Shown one piece after another: positions 1 through 8,548 of a stretch of 17,891 bases of DNA. The translations under genes were made by a program, and so were the position numbers. The notes beneath the pieces are model-generated. The model made no database searches. It was given only the letters and a program-made list of their open reading frames with translations, and was not told where the DNA came from. The DNA is from Promicromonosporaceae bacterium (GTDB taxonomy: Bacteria; Actinomycetota; Actinomycetes; Actinomycetales; Cellulomonadaceae), in NCBI GenBank assembly GCA_009780755.1, contig WQZL01000027.1, positions 1 to 17,891 of the forward strand, in the 5' to 3' direction. Positions within the stretch are counted from its first letter, which is position 1. Each line of letters opens with the position of its first letter.

Positions 1-330
1 GGGGCCACGGGCTACCTGCTCAAAGACACCCCCCGCGATGAACTGGTGCATGGCGTGCGGTCGGCGGCCACGGGGCAAACGGTACTCACCCCCTCGGTGG
101 CCACCCGCCTGGTTGGCTCAATGCGCACCAGCGCCGAACGGCTCACCGACCGCGAGGCCGAGGTGCTGGCCCTGGTCGCGGAGGGTAAGACAAATGCCGA
201 TGTGGCCAAGGAGCTGTTCATCAGCGAGGCCACCGTCAAAACCCACCTGCTGCGCACCTTCACTAAGCTGGGCGTTGACGACCGCACCGGCGCCGTAACC
301 GAGGCCCGCAAACGCGGCTGGCTAACGTAG
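1..330 (+). CDS. NarL/FixJ-family response regulator, 3' part
   Basis: The frame is open at the left edge, so only the last 109 residues are visible. It starts with GATGYLLKD, the end of a receiver domain where the conserved Lys of the phospho-acceptor pocket sits. A LuxR-type helix-turn-helix follows: LTDREAEVLALVAEGKTN, then VAKELFISEATVKTHL and the closing KLGVDDRTGAV. The family binds DNA as a dimer after phosphorylation by a partner histidine kinase, which would lie outside the window to the left. The gene ends 67 bp before the convergent DUF624 gene, with a palindromic repeat between. Its target is unknown; control of the neighbouring sugar operon is possible but unsupported, since that operon has its own LacI repressor. 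Confidence 0.93.
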   Translation, partial: GATGYLLKDTPRDELVHGVRSAATGQTVLTPSVATRLVGSMRTSAERLTDREAEVLALVAEGKTNADVAKELFISEATVKTHLLRTFTKLGVDDRTGAVTEARKRGWLT

Positions 331-340
331 CAACGCGCCC

Positions 341-365
341 GGTGGCCCCGCCTGTCGAAACCACC
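341..365. repeat. 25-bp dispersed palindromic repeat, copy 1
   Basis: Outer arms GGTGG and CCACC enclose CCCCGCCTGTCGAAA. The element lies 10 bp after the stop of the response regulator and between two convergent genes. A related copy at 8071-8095 shares both arms and the TGTCGAAACCACC half. An alternative hairpin pairs CGAAACC (356-362) with GGTTTCG (381-387). It may act as a bidirectional terminator; no U-tract is present. Confidence 0.6.
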
Positions 366-397
366 AGCCATACGTCAAGCGGTTTCGAAGGGTCTGC

Positions 398-1162
398 TCA
401 ACTACCCGAGGCAGGAGTGTCAGCCGGGATGGTGAAGCGGTCTTGGATGTGGAGCAGCATTTTTTGAATGTTGCGCCACCAGAACCACACCCATACCCCA
501 CCAAGTACGGCGGCCAGCACCGGGAAGTTGTACACCGCTAGGCCAAGCAACACCGCAATCGCCAACACGCCGGTAGTGGCCCGCCACTGCGTCATCAGGC
601 AATACATCGCCAGGCGATACACATCGCTATAACGGAAGGTGAAGAACGTGGTCAGCGCGAGGGCGTGATGCGCCCAAACCAGCAACAGCGCGGCGACGAA
701 GGTAAGCGTGCCGATGTACATCGGGCCAAGCCCAGCCAGTTCGGAGTGCGTGATGGTGGTGGCGATGACCGCGAGCAGCAATAGCGGCGGCACCCACACC
801 TTTAGCGCGGCGAGCCAGTTCAGCCGGTATCCGCGCCAGAATGATCGCACCGGGGTCAGCCCCTCATCGGTGCTGGCGGCGCGCATCGCATACAGCCCAG
901 CCGATAGCGCCGGTCCCAGCGGGATACAGAACAACACCATCAAGGCGGGCATCATGATCGCGGGGGGCGCATCCTCGGGAATGCCAGCGGGCCACATCAG
1001 CAACAACAGCGTGGGCAGGCAGGCCGCGATCATCATCAGCGTAATCATCAAGAAGCGGTAGATGCCGTTGCTGAACACGGAGATGGGACCGTCGCCGAAC
1101 ATCTTCGGCGTCTTGTCGGCAGGCGGTGGCGGCGTCGGCCGATCGAGGTCTGGAATAGTCAT
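398..1162 (-). CDS. DUF624 / YesL-family membrane protein
   Basis: A 254-residue integral membrane protein with about five hydrophobic segments, roughly at residues 38-58, 70-92, 118-136, 146-166 and 195-228. The cytoplasmic N-terminus is proline-rich and is followed by FGDGPISVFSNGIYRF, a pattern typical of the YesL/DUF624 family at about the usual length. These proteins are usually encoded with LplABC-type oligosaccharide transporters and glycosidases, as here; their biochemical role is not established. It is the last gene of the operon and starts 12 bp after the glycosidase stop without a good ribosome binding site, so translational coupling is likely. Family assignment rests on the sequence pattern and context. 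Confidence 0.82.
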   Translation of the reverse strand: MTIPDLDRPTPPPPADKTPKMFGDGPISVFSNGIYRFLMITLMMIAACLPTLLLLMWPAGIPEDAPPAIMMPALMVLFCIPLGPALSAGLYAMRAASTDEGLTPVRSFWRGYRLNWLAALKVWVPPLLLLAVIATTITHSELAGLGPMYIGTLTFVAALLLVWAHHALALTTFFTFRYSDVYRLAMYCLMTQWRATTGVLAIAVLLGLAVYNFPVLAAVLGGVWVWFWWRNIQKMLLHIQDRFTIPADTPASGS

Positions 1163-1174
1163 GGTGGGTTAAGG

Positions 1175-2740
1175 CTATCGGCCGATGATGCGGGAGTCGT
1201 CCAGCCAGGGCGGAGTCTCGTCGCGAACGGGGTCGATCTCCACGAGGGTCACCTCGTGTTGGGCGAGGTCAAGGCGCAAGTCTATGCGTCCGATACCGTC
1301 GGGGGAGTCGCCTGGTTCCACGGGTGCGGCCCAGTGCGTGACGGTTGGCTCGGCTGCGTCGTAAAGCAGCTCTAGCTGCCGGTTGGTGGGCGAGACGGGG
1401 CGGCCCATCTGCTGCCAGGCGGTGAACGCGTTGCCGGCCTCATTGTTCACCCGACTGCGATGACAGTAAACCGATCCCCCTCGGGTGGTTGGGTAGGCCG
1501 CTTGCGGCCGTGTCGAAACCATAGGGATTGACAAGTGCACCGTGTGCGCGGCGGGTTCGGCTAGGTCGTCGGTGCCTCCGGCGGGCTGCCAGGCCAGCAC
1601 CGCGATGCGACCGGTGGTCGAGTCGCGGGTGACAAGGTGGTCGGCACCGCGAGCTAACACCTGGGGGCCAAGCCGGGCCATGAAGGCGTACAGATGGAAG
1701 GTGGGCTTCTTGATCTGCCGGTGAGTCAGCAACCCAAAGCCGCCGTGGAAGATTGCGGTGGGCACACCCACCTCCTCAAACATGTCGCAGAACGTCCAGT
1801 AGGAGAACGAATCGACCAGGTCGCCGCCCCCGGCCAGCGTTGGCGCCAGGTATGCGGCGTTGTAGGCGGTGTCGTGCACGGGGTTATCGGGGCGATACGA
1901 GGTGTTGAACTCGGTTATGTGATGCGGCACGGATGCCAACCGGTGATCGCCCAGGAGGCGGCGGGGGCGACCGAACTGCTCCAGCAGCGAACCTTGACCG
2001 TGCATGGTCTGGTAGGTGCCAAACGGCACATGTTGGGCCGGACCGGTGGCGTAGGCGTGAAAGGAGAAGAAGTCAACGGGGGCGCCGGAGCGGTCGGTGT
2101 GTTCCGCGAACGGCAGATACCAGTCGTCGGCCTGCGGCGCGGTGGCGGGGCCGCCCACGAGCAGATCGGCGTCCACCTCCTTGACCGTGCGTGCCGTCTC
2201 GTCATACAGGCGGAAGTATTCCGCCATGTCCGCGTCCTGCCAGAAGGTTGGCAGCGACGGTTCGTTCCACACCTCTACCGGCCATTGCCGCACCTCCTCG
2301 CGCCCGTACCGGTCGATCAGGTGCGTGAGCGTGGCCCGCACCAGCGCATTCCACGCCGCGTAATCGGCAGGCGGGGTGATGTTGCCCTCCCACCAGAAGA
2401 TGGTCTGTTCACCAGAGGCGAGGTCTTTGGGCATGAAACCCAGCTCCAGGAAGGGCTTGATGCCCAGTTCCAGGTAGGCGTCGATTACCTGGTCGAGATA
2501 TGTCCATGAGTAGCGTGTGCCCGCGAACCCGGCCACGTCGTACGTACGGTGAATGGCCAGCCAGTCGTGGAACAACCCATGCCCGCGAATATGCTCAAAC
2601 CCGATCTGCTCTTGGACGATGGCCAGGGAATCCTGGTAGTCGCGGCGCAGCGCAAGCACCATCTGACCGGTGCCCACCACCTTGCGCCAGGCATCGGTGA
2701 GGGTGCCGATGGGAGCGGCGGGAACTACAACGGGGTTCAT
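1175..2740 (-). CDS. GH39-like beta-xylosidase / glycosidase
   Basis: A 521-residue predicted intracellular glycoside hydrolase with no signal peptide. The chosen ATG at 2740 (MNPVVVPAAP) has AGGAAG eight bases upstream; the frame stays open for 22 more codons but has no better signal there. The TIM-barrel carries WPVEVWNEPSLPTFW, with Glu160 as likely acid/base, and HHITEFNTSY, with Glu277 as likely nucleophile. DFFSFHAYATGP lies between them. A beta-sandwich-like C-terminus follows. The arrangement matches clan GH-A family 39, known for beta-xylosidases and also alpha-L-iduronidases and other activities, so the sugar specificity is inferred. Being cytoplasmic and behind a transporter operon, it probably trims the imported oligosaccharide. 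Confidence 0.85.
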   Translation of the reverse strand: MNPVVVPAAPIGTLTDAWRKVVGTGQMVLALRRDYQDSLAIVQEQIGFEHIRGHGLFHDWLAIHRTYDVAGFAGTRYSWTYLDQVIDAYLELGIKPFLELGFMPKDLASGEQTIFWWEGNITPPADYAAWNALVRATLTHLIDRYGREEVRQWPVEVWNEPSLPTFWQDADMAEYFRLYDETARTVKEVDADLLVGGPATAPQADDWYLPFAEHTDRSGAPVDFFSFHAYATGPAQHVPFGTYQTMHGQGSLLEQFGRPRRLLGDHRLASVPHHITEFNTSYRPDNPVHDTAYNAAYLAPTLAGGGDLVDSFSYWTFCDMFEEVGVPTAIFHGGFGLLTHRQIKKPTFHLYAFMARLGPQVLARGADHLVTRDSTTGRIAVLAWQPAGGTDDLAEPAAHTVHLSIPMVSTRPQAAYPTTRGGSVYCHRSRVNNEAGNAFTAWQQMGRPVSPTNRQLELLYDAAEPTVTHWAAPVEPGDSPDGIGRIDLRLDLAQHEVTLVEIDPVRDETPPWLDDSRIIGR

Positions 2741-2770
2741 AAAAGCGACTTCCTGTTTGGCGCGGGGTAA

Positions 2771-2808
2771 GGTTGCGGCCCGCCAGCGTTCGCTGGCGGG
2801 CCGCAACC
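2771..2808 (-). terminator. Strong intercistronic hairpin after the SBP gene
   Basis: A perfect 18-bp inverted repeat (2771-2788 with 2791-2808) with only two bases at the centre lies 27 bp past the stop of the solute-binding-protein gene and 30 bp before the glycosidase start. No U-run follows on the minus strand, so it is more likely a partial terminator or an mRNA 3'-end stabiliser that keeps the binding protein more abundant than the downstream enzyme. Confidence 0.7.
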
Positions 2809-2835
2809 GGTACTACTCAGGTATTGCTAGGAGGC

Positions 2836-4647
2836 TCAGCCAGCGCGGTGGCGGGCGAGGGCCTCGTTCTGAATGGCGGCCATGCGGTCGGCGCCAGCGG
2901 CGGCAACCTCGGCAACCCAGGCGTCGAAGTCGGACATCGGGCGCACGCCGAGTACGAACTGCACAACACCGGTCTCGATGGCGGACTGGGCGCCAGCGTT
3001 AATCAGGCTCCACTCCTCGTCTTCCTCGGTGGTACGCGGAGCAGCCGGGTCGAGCGGAAGAATCGACTTCACCTCAACCGTCTGCTGACGCCACGCCCGC
3101 GCGTTGTTCTGCGACGACGGGGGCAGGGCCGACAGGATGTTGGCGTCGGTGCCGCCCCAGGACTGCATCCAAACACCGTCACGCAGGCCGAAGTCCTGCT
3201 GGAAGATGGCGGTGGTGCCACGGACGCTCACCTCTTCGTCATCGGCCTCGGCGACACGAGCTTCCTCAGCCTGCACCAAAGCGGGCAGAATCTCCGGGAA
3301 GCCATCGGCGTCGTACTGGAAGGTCATGCCTTCAACGCCCCACAACACAAACTGTAGACCCTCGTCGGAGAAGTACAGCCAGTCAAGGAACTGCAAGGCG
3401 GCGACGAAGTACGGCGAGGTGCGAATGTCGGAGTTGAGTACGAAGCCCGGACCCAACTGACCACCGGCCACGTAGTGACCGAGGGTACCGGCGGGCAGAA
3501 CCACCATTTCCATGTTCATCTCGATGCCGAGGTCGCCAGCCAGCAGCTGCATGGCGGACAGCTCGGTACCCGAGTTGGTCATAATCATCGCGGAACGGCC
3601 ATTGACGAACTTCGAGATGGCCTGGTCATCGGTCTGGGTCAGCTCGGGGTCAAGCAGGCCTTCTTCGACCATCGTGGCGAACAGTTCGATCATCGCGCGG
3701 TAGCCCGGCTGCGAAATCTTAGAAACGAACTGGTCGCTGTCCCAGTCGAAGATGGTGACGTTGCGGTTCCAGCCACCGTTGGTGCCGAAGTTCGGGCCGA
3801 CCACGTTCAGCGTGGCGCCGAGGATACCGGAGTCACCAGAACCCCAGCGCTCGGAGAGTACGTACTCGACGTCGGTGTTGTCGCGAACCAGACGCATGGC
3901 GTCGAGCAGCTCGGCGTAGGTGTTCCACGAGGTGGGAGCGCCGGCCTCTTCAAAGAGGTCAACGTTGATGGCCCATGACTGCTCGATGTTCGGCGACTCA
4001 CGGAACGAACCGAGGTTGTAGATGTGACCGTCGGCGTTGCGGCGCAGCTCCAGCTCGGCCTCGATGCCGGGCCAGGTGGAGATGGCGTGACGCGCGTTCG
4101 GCATACAGGCCAGGTAGACATCCATCGGCAGCAGGTTGCCGTCACCGACCCAGCCAGTCTCCTGGCCACCCCAAACTACGGGGATGAAGTAGGGGAACAT
4201 ACCGGCGGCGATCTCCATGTTGCGAACGCCATCCCAGTCGTCGAACAGGATGTCGGTGCGGTCAAAGTGAACGTTGTTCCGCTCCTCCATCGCAACGAGG
4301 ATGTTCCAGTCCGCATTCCACTCGTCGATGGGGTAACCCATGTGGACGCGGTACAGCATCGGGATGGTGATGCCTGCCGGCGAAACGAACCGCTCACCGG
4401 CGATGAAGTCGGGCATGGCGCCGACCATCTGGGCCGGGTCGATGTCAAGGTCGCCGCAGACACCAGCGGTGGGGGTGACCTCGCCGCCGTTGCCCGTTTC
4501 GCCACCGTTGCCGTTCGTGGCGGCATCGGTGGGAGTGGTGGCCGGGCCGGCCTCGCCGTTGTCGTCACCGTTGCCGCAGGCGCCAGCCAGCATGGCAACC
4601 GTGATGCCAGCAGCGATAATCGCCGCTGCCTTCTTCTTGATTCTCAT
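2836..4647 (-). CDS. Extracellular sugar-binding lipoprotein, LplA type
   Basis: A 603-residue family 1 solute-binding protein. The N-terminus has KKK, a hydrophobic stretch and a lipobox LAGAC with Cys24 as the lipidation site, then a Gly/Asn/Thr-rich linker to about residue 60. The length is well above common CUT1 binding proteins (about 430) but normal for the LplA/YtcQ class that partners LplB/LplC permeases. It should be anchored outside the membrane and deliver an oligosaccharide to the permeases encoded just upstream. The intergenic gap to the permease gene is 82 bp and the strong hairpin follows the stop, which fits high expression. The ligand cannot be read from sequence; the downstream GH39-like enzyme hints at xylo-oligosaccharides. 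Confidence 0.9.
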   Translation of the reverse strand: MRIKKKAAAIIAAGITVAMLAGACGNGDDNGEAGPATTPTDAATNGNGGETGNGGEVTPTAGVCGDLDIDPAQMVGAMPDFIAGERFVSPAGITIPMLYRVHMGYPIDEWNADWNILVAMEERNNVHFDRTDILFDDWDGVRNMEIAAGMFPYFIPVVWGGQETGWVGDGNLLPMDVYLACMPNARHAISTWPGIEAELELRRNADGHIYNLGSFRESPNIEQSWAINVDLFEEAGAPTSWNTYAELLDAMRLVRDNTDVEYVLSERWGSGDSGILGATLNVVGPNFGTNGGWNRNVTIFDWDSDQFVSKISQPGYRAMIELFATMVEEGLLDPELTQTDDQAISKFVNGRSAMIMTNSGTELSAMQLLAGDLGIEMNMEMVVLPAGTLGHYVAGGQLGPGFVLNSDIRTSPYFVAALQFLDWLYFSDEGLQFVLWGVEGMTFQYDADGFPEILPALVQAEEARVAEADDEEVSVRGTTAIFQQDFGLRDGVWMQSWGGTDANILSALPPSSQNNARAWRQQTVEVKSILPLDPAAPRTTEEDEEWSLINAGAQSAIETGVVQFVLGVRPMSDFDAWVAEVAAAGADRMAAIQNEALARHRAG

Positions 4648-4729
4648 GAAGGTTTCTCTCTCTTTTCGATGGGCCGTCCGGGGTTGGGCGGCTTTCGTTG
4701 GGTTCGTCGTGTTTGACGATCGGGCTGGG

Positions 4730-5656
4730 TTAGCCCTTGACCGAGCCCAGCATTACGCCAGACACGAAGTATTTTTGGACGAAGGGGTACGCACAGATGA
4801 TGGGCAACACCGTCAGCAGCATGGTTACCGCCTGGATGTTGGCCCCGATCTGGGCTTGATCTTGCAGGTCCCCGACTTCGGTGGGGGCCAGTGCGCCAGC
4901 GATGAGATTCCGCAGATACATCATCACGGGCATCATGTTGCGATCTCGCAGGAACATCATGGAACCGAACCAGGCATTCCACATGGCCACCGAGTAGAAC
5001 AGGGTCATGGTGGCCAGCACGGCCTTGGAGAGCGGCAGCACGATCCTGGTAAATACGCTGTACTGGGTGAGGCCGTCAATGGCGGCGGCCTCCTCAAGCT
5101 CCTTGGGGAAGTTCTCGAAGAACGACTTCATCACCAGCAGGTTGAATACGCTGAGTGCGCCAGGGATGGTTACGGCCCAGATGGTGTCCCGTAGGCCGTA
5201 CCAGAAGCCGATCACCACGAAGCTCGGCACCATGCCACCGCCGAAGAACATCGTGAACACGGCCAGGCCGATGAACGCGTTGCGCCCCTTGAGCTGAGTG
5301 CGACTAATCACGTAAGCAAAGGTTGTCGTCAAGAACATGGCGACGGTCACGTGGATGATCGTGTACAGCAGCGTGTTGGCGTAGTTGCGCCAGAACAGGC
5401 CGTGCGTCAACACACCCTGGAAGGTGGTCAGGTTGAAACCCACCGGCCACAGCTGTACCTGCCCGGTGCGGATGGCCGCATCGGAGGAGAACGCCTGGGC
5501 GATCAGGTTGACGAAGGGATACAACGTGACGAAGCACAGCAGCGTCAAACCGAAGTAGTTCAGCCACCGGAAGGTCTTGGCTCCAGGGGTGTCCTTGACC
5601 TGAGTCAGCGAATTTCGGATCGCGCCAATGTCCGGCGCGGAGGTTTCCATCACCAC
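4730..5656 (-). CDS. Carbohydrate ABC transporter permease, LplC/YtcP type
   Basis: A 308-residue membrane permease of the CUT1 class with about six transmembrane segments. The cytoplasmic EAA loop reads EEAAAIDGLTQYSVFTRIVL (about residues 195-214), the contact site for the ATPase. The ending QKYFVSGVMLGSVKG is typical of LplC-like proteins. The start is GTG at 5656, six bases after GGGGAG; an in-frame ATG at 5650 forms TGATG with the stop of the preceding permease gene and is an equally reasonable start. It pairs with that permease in the membrane. No ATP-binding subunit is encoded nearby, as is usual for actinobacterial sugar importers, which share a general ATPase such as MsiK. Confidence 0.92.
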   Translation of the reverse strand: MVMETSAPDIGAIRNSLTQVKDTPGAKTFRWLNYFGLTLLCFVTLYPFVNLIAQAFSSDAAIRTGQVQLWPVGFNLTTFQGVLTHGLFWRNYANTLLYTIIHVTVAMFLTTTFAYVISRTQLKGRNAFIGLAVFTMFFGGGMVPSFVVIGFWYGLRDTIWAVTIPGALSVFNLLVMKSFFENFPKELEEAAAIDGLTQYSVFTRIVLPLSKAVLATMTLFYSVAMWNAWFGSMMFLRDRNMMPVMMYLRNLIAGALAPTEVGDLQDQAQIGANIQAVTMLLTVLPIICAYPFVQKYFVSGVMLGSVKG

Positions 5657-6666
5657 AGTGAACTCCCCATTAGCTTACGCGAAACGGTGTTCGCAGAGAT
5701 GATTAGGAACAGGCCGATCAACGACTGGAACAGGCCGATGGCGGTACCCAACGAGAACTGTCCAGCTTGAACACCCACCCTGAACAGGAAGGTGGAAACT
5801 ACGTCGGAGACTGCGGTGACGGCCGGGTTCTGCAACAGCATCACCTTCTCGAAGCCCACCGCCATGAACGTGCCGATGTTCAGCACCATAAGCACCACGA
5901 TGGTGGGGCGGATGCCGGGCAGCGTCACATGCCAGGTTTGGCGCCACCGGGAGGCGCCGTCAATGCGGGCGGCCTCGTATAGCTGATCGTCAACCGTGGT
6001 GAGCGCGGCCAGATAGAGGATGGTGCCCCAGCCCACCGTCTGCCAGGCTTCCGAGATAATCCAGATGGGTCTAAACCAGGTCGGATCTTGCATGAAGATG
6101 TGGGGTGACCACTCTCCGCCGAACCAGCCAGCCACGGTGCCGATGACCGCGTTGATCGGGCCGTCGCGGCGCATGAGTTGAAGAATCAGACCGGAGACGA
6201 TCACGATTGACAAGAAGTGCGGCAGGTAGGTGATGGTCTGCACGGTCCGCTTGAACTTGCGGTTGCGCACTTCGTTTAGGCACAGGGCCAGGATGATCGG
6301 TAGCGGGAAGCCGATGACGAACCACAGGCCACCAAGCACCACCGTATTCCAGAACACAGACCAGAATTCCGCGGAACTGAACGCCAGCTCGAAGAACCGT
6401 AGGCCCACCCACTCGGTGCCGATCAGTGGGCCGCCTGGGCTAAAGCGCCTGAAGGCGATGATGATGCCGAACATCGGCACGTATGCGAACAGGGCTAGGT
6501 GCAGCAGCGGCAAGGCTGCCAGGGTGTAGAGCCGCCAGTCACGGCGGAAGGCTCTACGCCACGTGTTCCTAGTCTGTCGTAGATCCTGACCCGACAGGTG
6601 ATTGTCGATGAGGTCGATGCTGACCCCACCGGCTCCCGTCGGGGCTGGTATGGCTTGTTGCGCCAC
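5650..6666 (-). CDS. Carbohydrate ABC transporter permease, LplB type
   Basis: A 338-residue CUT1 permease and the first gene of the sugar operon. Residues 1-45 are a cytoplasmic arm ending in RRAFRRDWRLY; TLAALPLLHLALFAYVPMFG begins the first membrane helix. The EAA loop is YEAARIDGASRWRQTWHVTL (about residues 230-249). The C-terminus NTVSRKLMGSSLW is characteristic of LplB-like proteins. The start is GTG at 6666 with GGAG seven bases upstream. It overlaps the next permease gene by a few bases, indicating translational coupling. It should form a heterodimeric channel with the LplC-type partner. Expression is probably controlled from the adjacent region shared with the divergent LacI repressor. 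Confidence 0.92.
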   Translation of the reverse strand: MAQQAIPAPTGAGGVSIDLIDNHLSGQDLRQTRNTWRRAFRRDWRLYTLAALPLLHLALFAYVPMFGIIIAFRRFSPGGPLIGTEWVGLRFFELAFSSAEFWSVFWNTVVLGGLWFVIGFPLPIILALCLNEVRNRKFKRTVQTITYLPHFLSIVIVSGLILQLMRRDGPINAVIGTVAGWFGGEWSPHIFMQDPTWFRPIWIISEAWQTVGWGTILYLAALTTVDDQLYEAARIDGASRWRQTWHVTLPGIRPTIVVLMVLNIGTFMAVGFEKVMLLQNPAVTAVSDVVSTFLFRVGVQAGQFSLGTAIGLFQSLIGLFLIISANTVSRKLMGSSLW

Positions 6667-6724
6667 CTAAGCACTCCAGTCTGGGCATCGCTGCCCGTGT
6701 ACATGATCGCGGCTGGGAATCTTT

Positions 6725-6736
6725 GACAACGTTTTC
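6725..6736. promoter_or_regulatory. Candidate LacI-type operator near the permease operon
   Basis: GACAACGTTTTC is a 12-bp palindrome with one mismatched pair around AACGTT, the core seen in many LacI/GalR-family operators. It lies about 60-70 bp upstream of the first permease gene. Assignment to the adjacent repressor is inference. Confidence 0.45.
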
Positions 6737-6930
6737 CGCAACTTGCGATCGCGCTGGCGATCCTTTCGAGAGAAACGGTAACCCCTCAAAGCGGCTCCGA
6801 AAGTCACCTGGCCGATTTCGAACGAAAAACCGTCGCCAAATTGACCTCGGGCGCGCCCAGCCTGGTCCTGCGAAACGCTAGGTAACGAGCCGATAACGAC
6901 ACGCGAACCGATCAGATGCGGACAGGGGTT

Positions 6931-6958
6931 TTGTTCACCGCGCGGCACACGTTAGCCT
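6931..6958 (+). promoter_or_regulatory. Candidate promoter of the LacI-family gene
   Basis: TTGTTC and TAGCCT are separated by 16 bp on the plus strand. The predicted transcript would start just before the GAAA/TTTC palindromes at 6968-6989, so repressor binding there could autoregulate the gene. The -10 match is modest. Confidence 0.35.
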
Positions 6959-6967
6959 GGTCTCGTT

Positions 6968-6989
6968 CGGAAAGTTTCGGAAAATTTTC
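6968..6989. promoter_or_regulatory. Paired candidate LacI-type operators
   Basis: GAAA-G-TTTC (6970-6978) and GAAAATTTTC (6980-6989) are both perfect palindromes, and the preceding TTCGGAAA is repeated with a 10-bp period (6966 and 6976), about one helical turn. Repressors of xylosidase-linked operons in actinobacteria such as BxlR recognise related CGAA/TTCG inverted repeats, so these fit the neighbouring repressor. Confidence 0.5.
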
Positions 6990-7035
6990 GCTGCTGTCCG
7001 AAAGTTGCCCGACCCGATACGCCAAAGGAGGGGTG

Positions 7036-8055
7036 ATGTCCCAGGGACCAACTATCGCTGAGATCGCCCGTGCCGTCGGCGTTTCTGCCCCAACCGTCTC
7101 CAAGGTGATAAACGGACGGGCCGATGTGGCCGAGGGCACCCGCTCCCGCATTGAGGCGGCACTGGCCACGGCTGGCTACCAGCGTCGTCGAGCCACCACC
7201 GTGGGGGGCAAATCGGAAACTGGGCTGATCGATCTGGTGTTTCACCGCATCGGTTCACCTTGGGCCACCGAACTAATCAATGGCGTACTCTCAACGGCGG
7301 CCCAGCACCAGGTGTCGGTGATCCTGACCGAGCTAGGCGGCCTGTCTGTCCCCTCCGACTCGTGGGTAGATACCGCGCTCGCGCGTCCGCCGCTAGGTGC
7401 CCTGATGGTCTCCTCGCACCTGGAGGCACATCAGTTCGAACGCCTGAAGCGGCGCAACGTTCCCGTAGTGGTGATCGATACGGATGGCGAGCCACCGACG
7501 GATGTCGCCTCGGTTGGCTCGGATAACTGGAATGGTGGCCTGCTGGCCGCCCGGCACCTGATCGGCCTGGGGCATCGGCGCATCGGCTTGGTCGGCGGGC
7601 CAGAGAACATGCTGACCATGCGCGCGCGGCTAGATGGCTTCCGCAGCGCCCATGCCGAGGCCGGGCTGGCGTATCGGCCCGAGCTGTTCCGGCCAGGTAA
7701 CTTCTTCGTGGGCACAGGCTACAGCGCTGGTCATGACTTACTGACGCTGCCCGCCAGCAAACGCCCGACGGCAATCTTTGCCGGGGCGGACGTACAGGCG
7801 TTGGGAGTGTTGCGAGCGGCAAACGAGTTGGGCATCCGCGTTCCAGAGGATCTTTCGATCGTGGGCTACGACGATGTGCCCGAGGCCACCTGGGTTTCTC
7901 CCATGCTGACCACGGTGACGCAGAAGCTGCCCGCGATGGCGATGATGGCCACAGAGCTGCTACTTGACCTGGCAGCGGGCCGCAAACCGGTGACCACTCG
8001 GATCAACCTGACCACCGAGTTAATCGTCCGCGAATCCACCGCCTCACCCGCCTAA
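7036..8055 (+). CDS. LacI-family transcriptional repressor
   Basis: A 339-residue repressor. The ATG at 7036 is preceded by AAAGGAGG at good spacing; a 40-codon in-frame extension lacks this and does not match the family. The N-terminal headpiece is TIAEIARAVGVSAPTVSKVI followed by NGRADVAEGTRSRIEAA, the classic LacI helix-turn-helix and hinge. The rest is a periplasmic-binding-protein-like sensor: SVGSDNWNGGLLAARHLIGL, GHRRIGLVGGP and DLSIVGYDDVPEA are family signatures. It is divergent from the transporter/glycosidase operon and probably represses it until a sugar from the imported oligosaccharide binds. The inducer is unknown; the GH39-like neighbour suggests a xylose-containing ligand. 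Confidence 0.93.
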   Translation: MSQGPTIAEIARAVGVSAPTVSKVINGRADVAEGTRSRIEAALATAGYQRRRATTVGGKSETGLIDLVFHRIGSPWATELINGVLSTAAQHQVSVILTELGGLSVPSDSWVDTALARPPLGALMVSSHLEAHQFERLKRRNVPVVVIDTDGEPPTDVASVGSDNWNGGLLAARHLIGLGHRRIGLVGGPENMLTMRARLDGFRSAHAEAGLAYRPELFRPGNFFVGTGYSAGHDLLTLPASKRPTAIFAGADVQALGVLRAANELGIRVPEDLSIVGYDDVPEATWVSPMLTTVTQKLPAMAMMATELLLDLAAGRKPVTTRINLTTELIVRESTASPA

Positions 8056-8070
8056 CCTCCCAACCAGCCC

Positions 8071-8095
8071 GGTGGCTGAGCTTGTCGAAACCACC
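8071..8095. repeat. 25-bp dispersed palindromic repeat, copy 2
   Basis: GGTGGCTGAGCTTG followed by TCGAAACCACC, with the same arms and right half as the copy at 341-365. It begins 15 bp after the LacI-family stop. Similar sequences are scattered through many Micrococcales and Propionibacteriaceae genomes, usually just after genes. Function is unproven; a hairpin terminator role is plausible. Confidence 0.6.
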
Positions 8096-8159
8096 ACCAC
8101 CGCTGCCTAGCCACCTAAGCGGCTCATCTTGCTCTAGGCTTATCTACACCTACACACAC

Positions 8160-8541
<382 letters not shown>

Positions 8542-8548
8542 AACCGCC

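Larger units (their letters stand above)
6667..7035. promoter_or_regulatory. Divergent control region of sugar operon and LacI gene
   Basis: This 369-bp segment separates the divergently read permease operon and repressor gene. I see no credible gene in it. It contains several GAAA/TTTC-type palindromes, a GCGATCGC palindrome (6745-6752), an imperfect TTTC-GAGA-GAAA repeat (6764-6775) and CCGAAAGT elements near 6798 and 6998. No convincing -10/-35 pair could be assigned for the permease operon. Confidence 0.7.

Noticed and set aside
1694..2509. 271-codon open frame on the plus strand
   Set aside because: Antisense to the GH39-like gene, with a composition typical of the complement of a high-GC gene, no domain and no ribosome binding site.
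4340..5194. 284-codon open frame on the plus strand, and similar ones at 3475-3978 and 4024-4716
   Set aside because: Antisense to the binding-protein and permease genes; His/Gly/Arg-rich translations without motifs.
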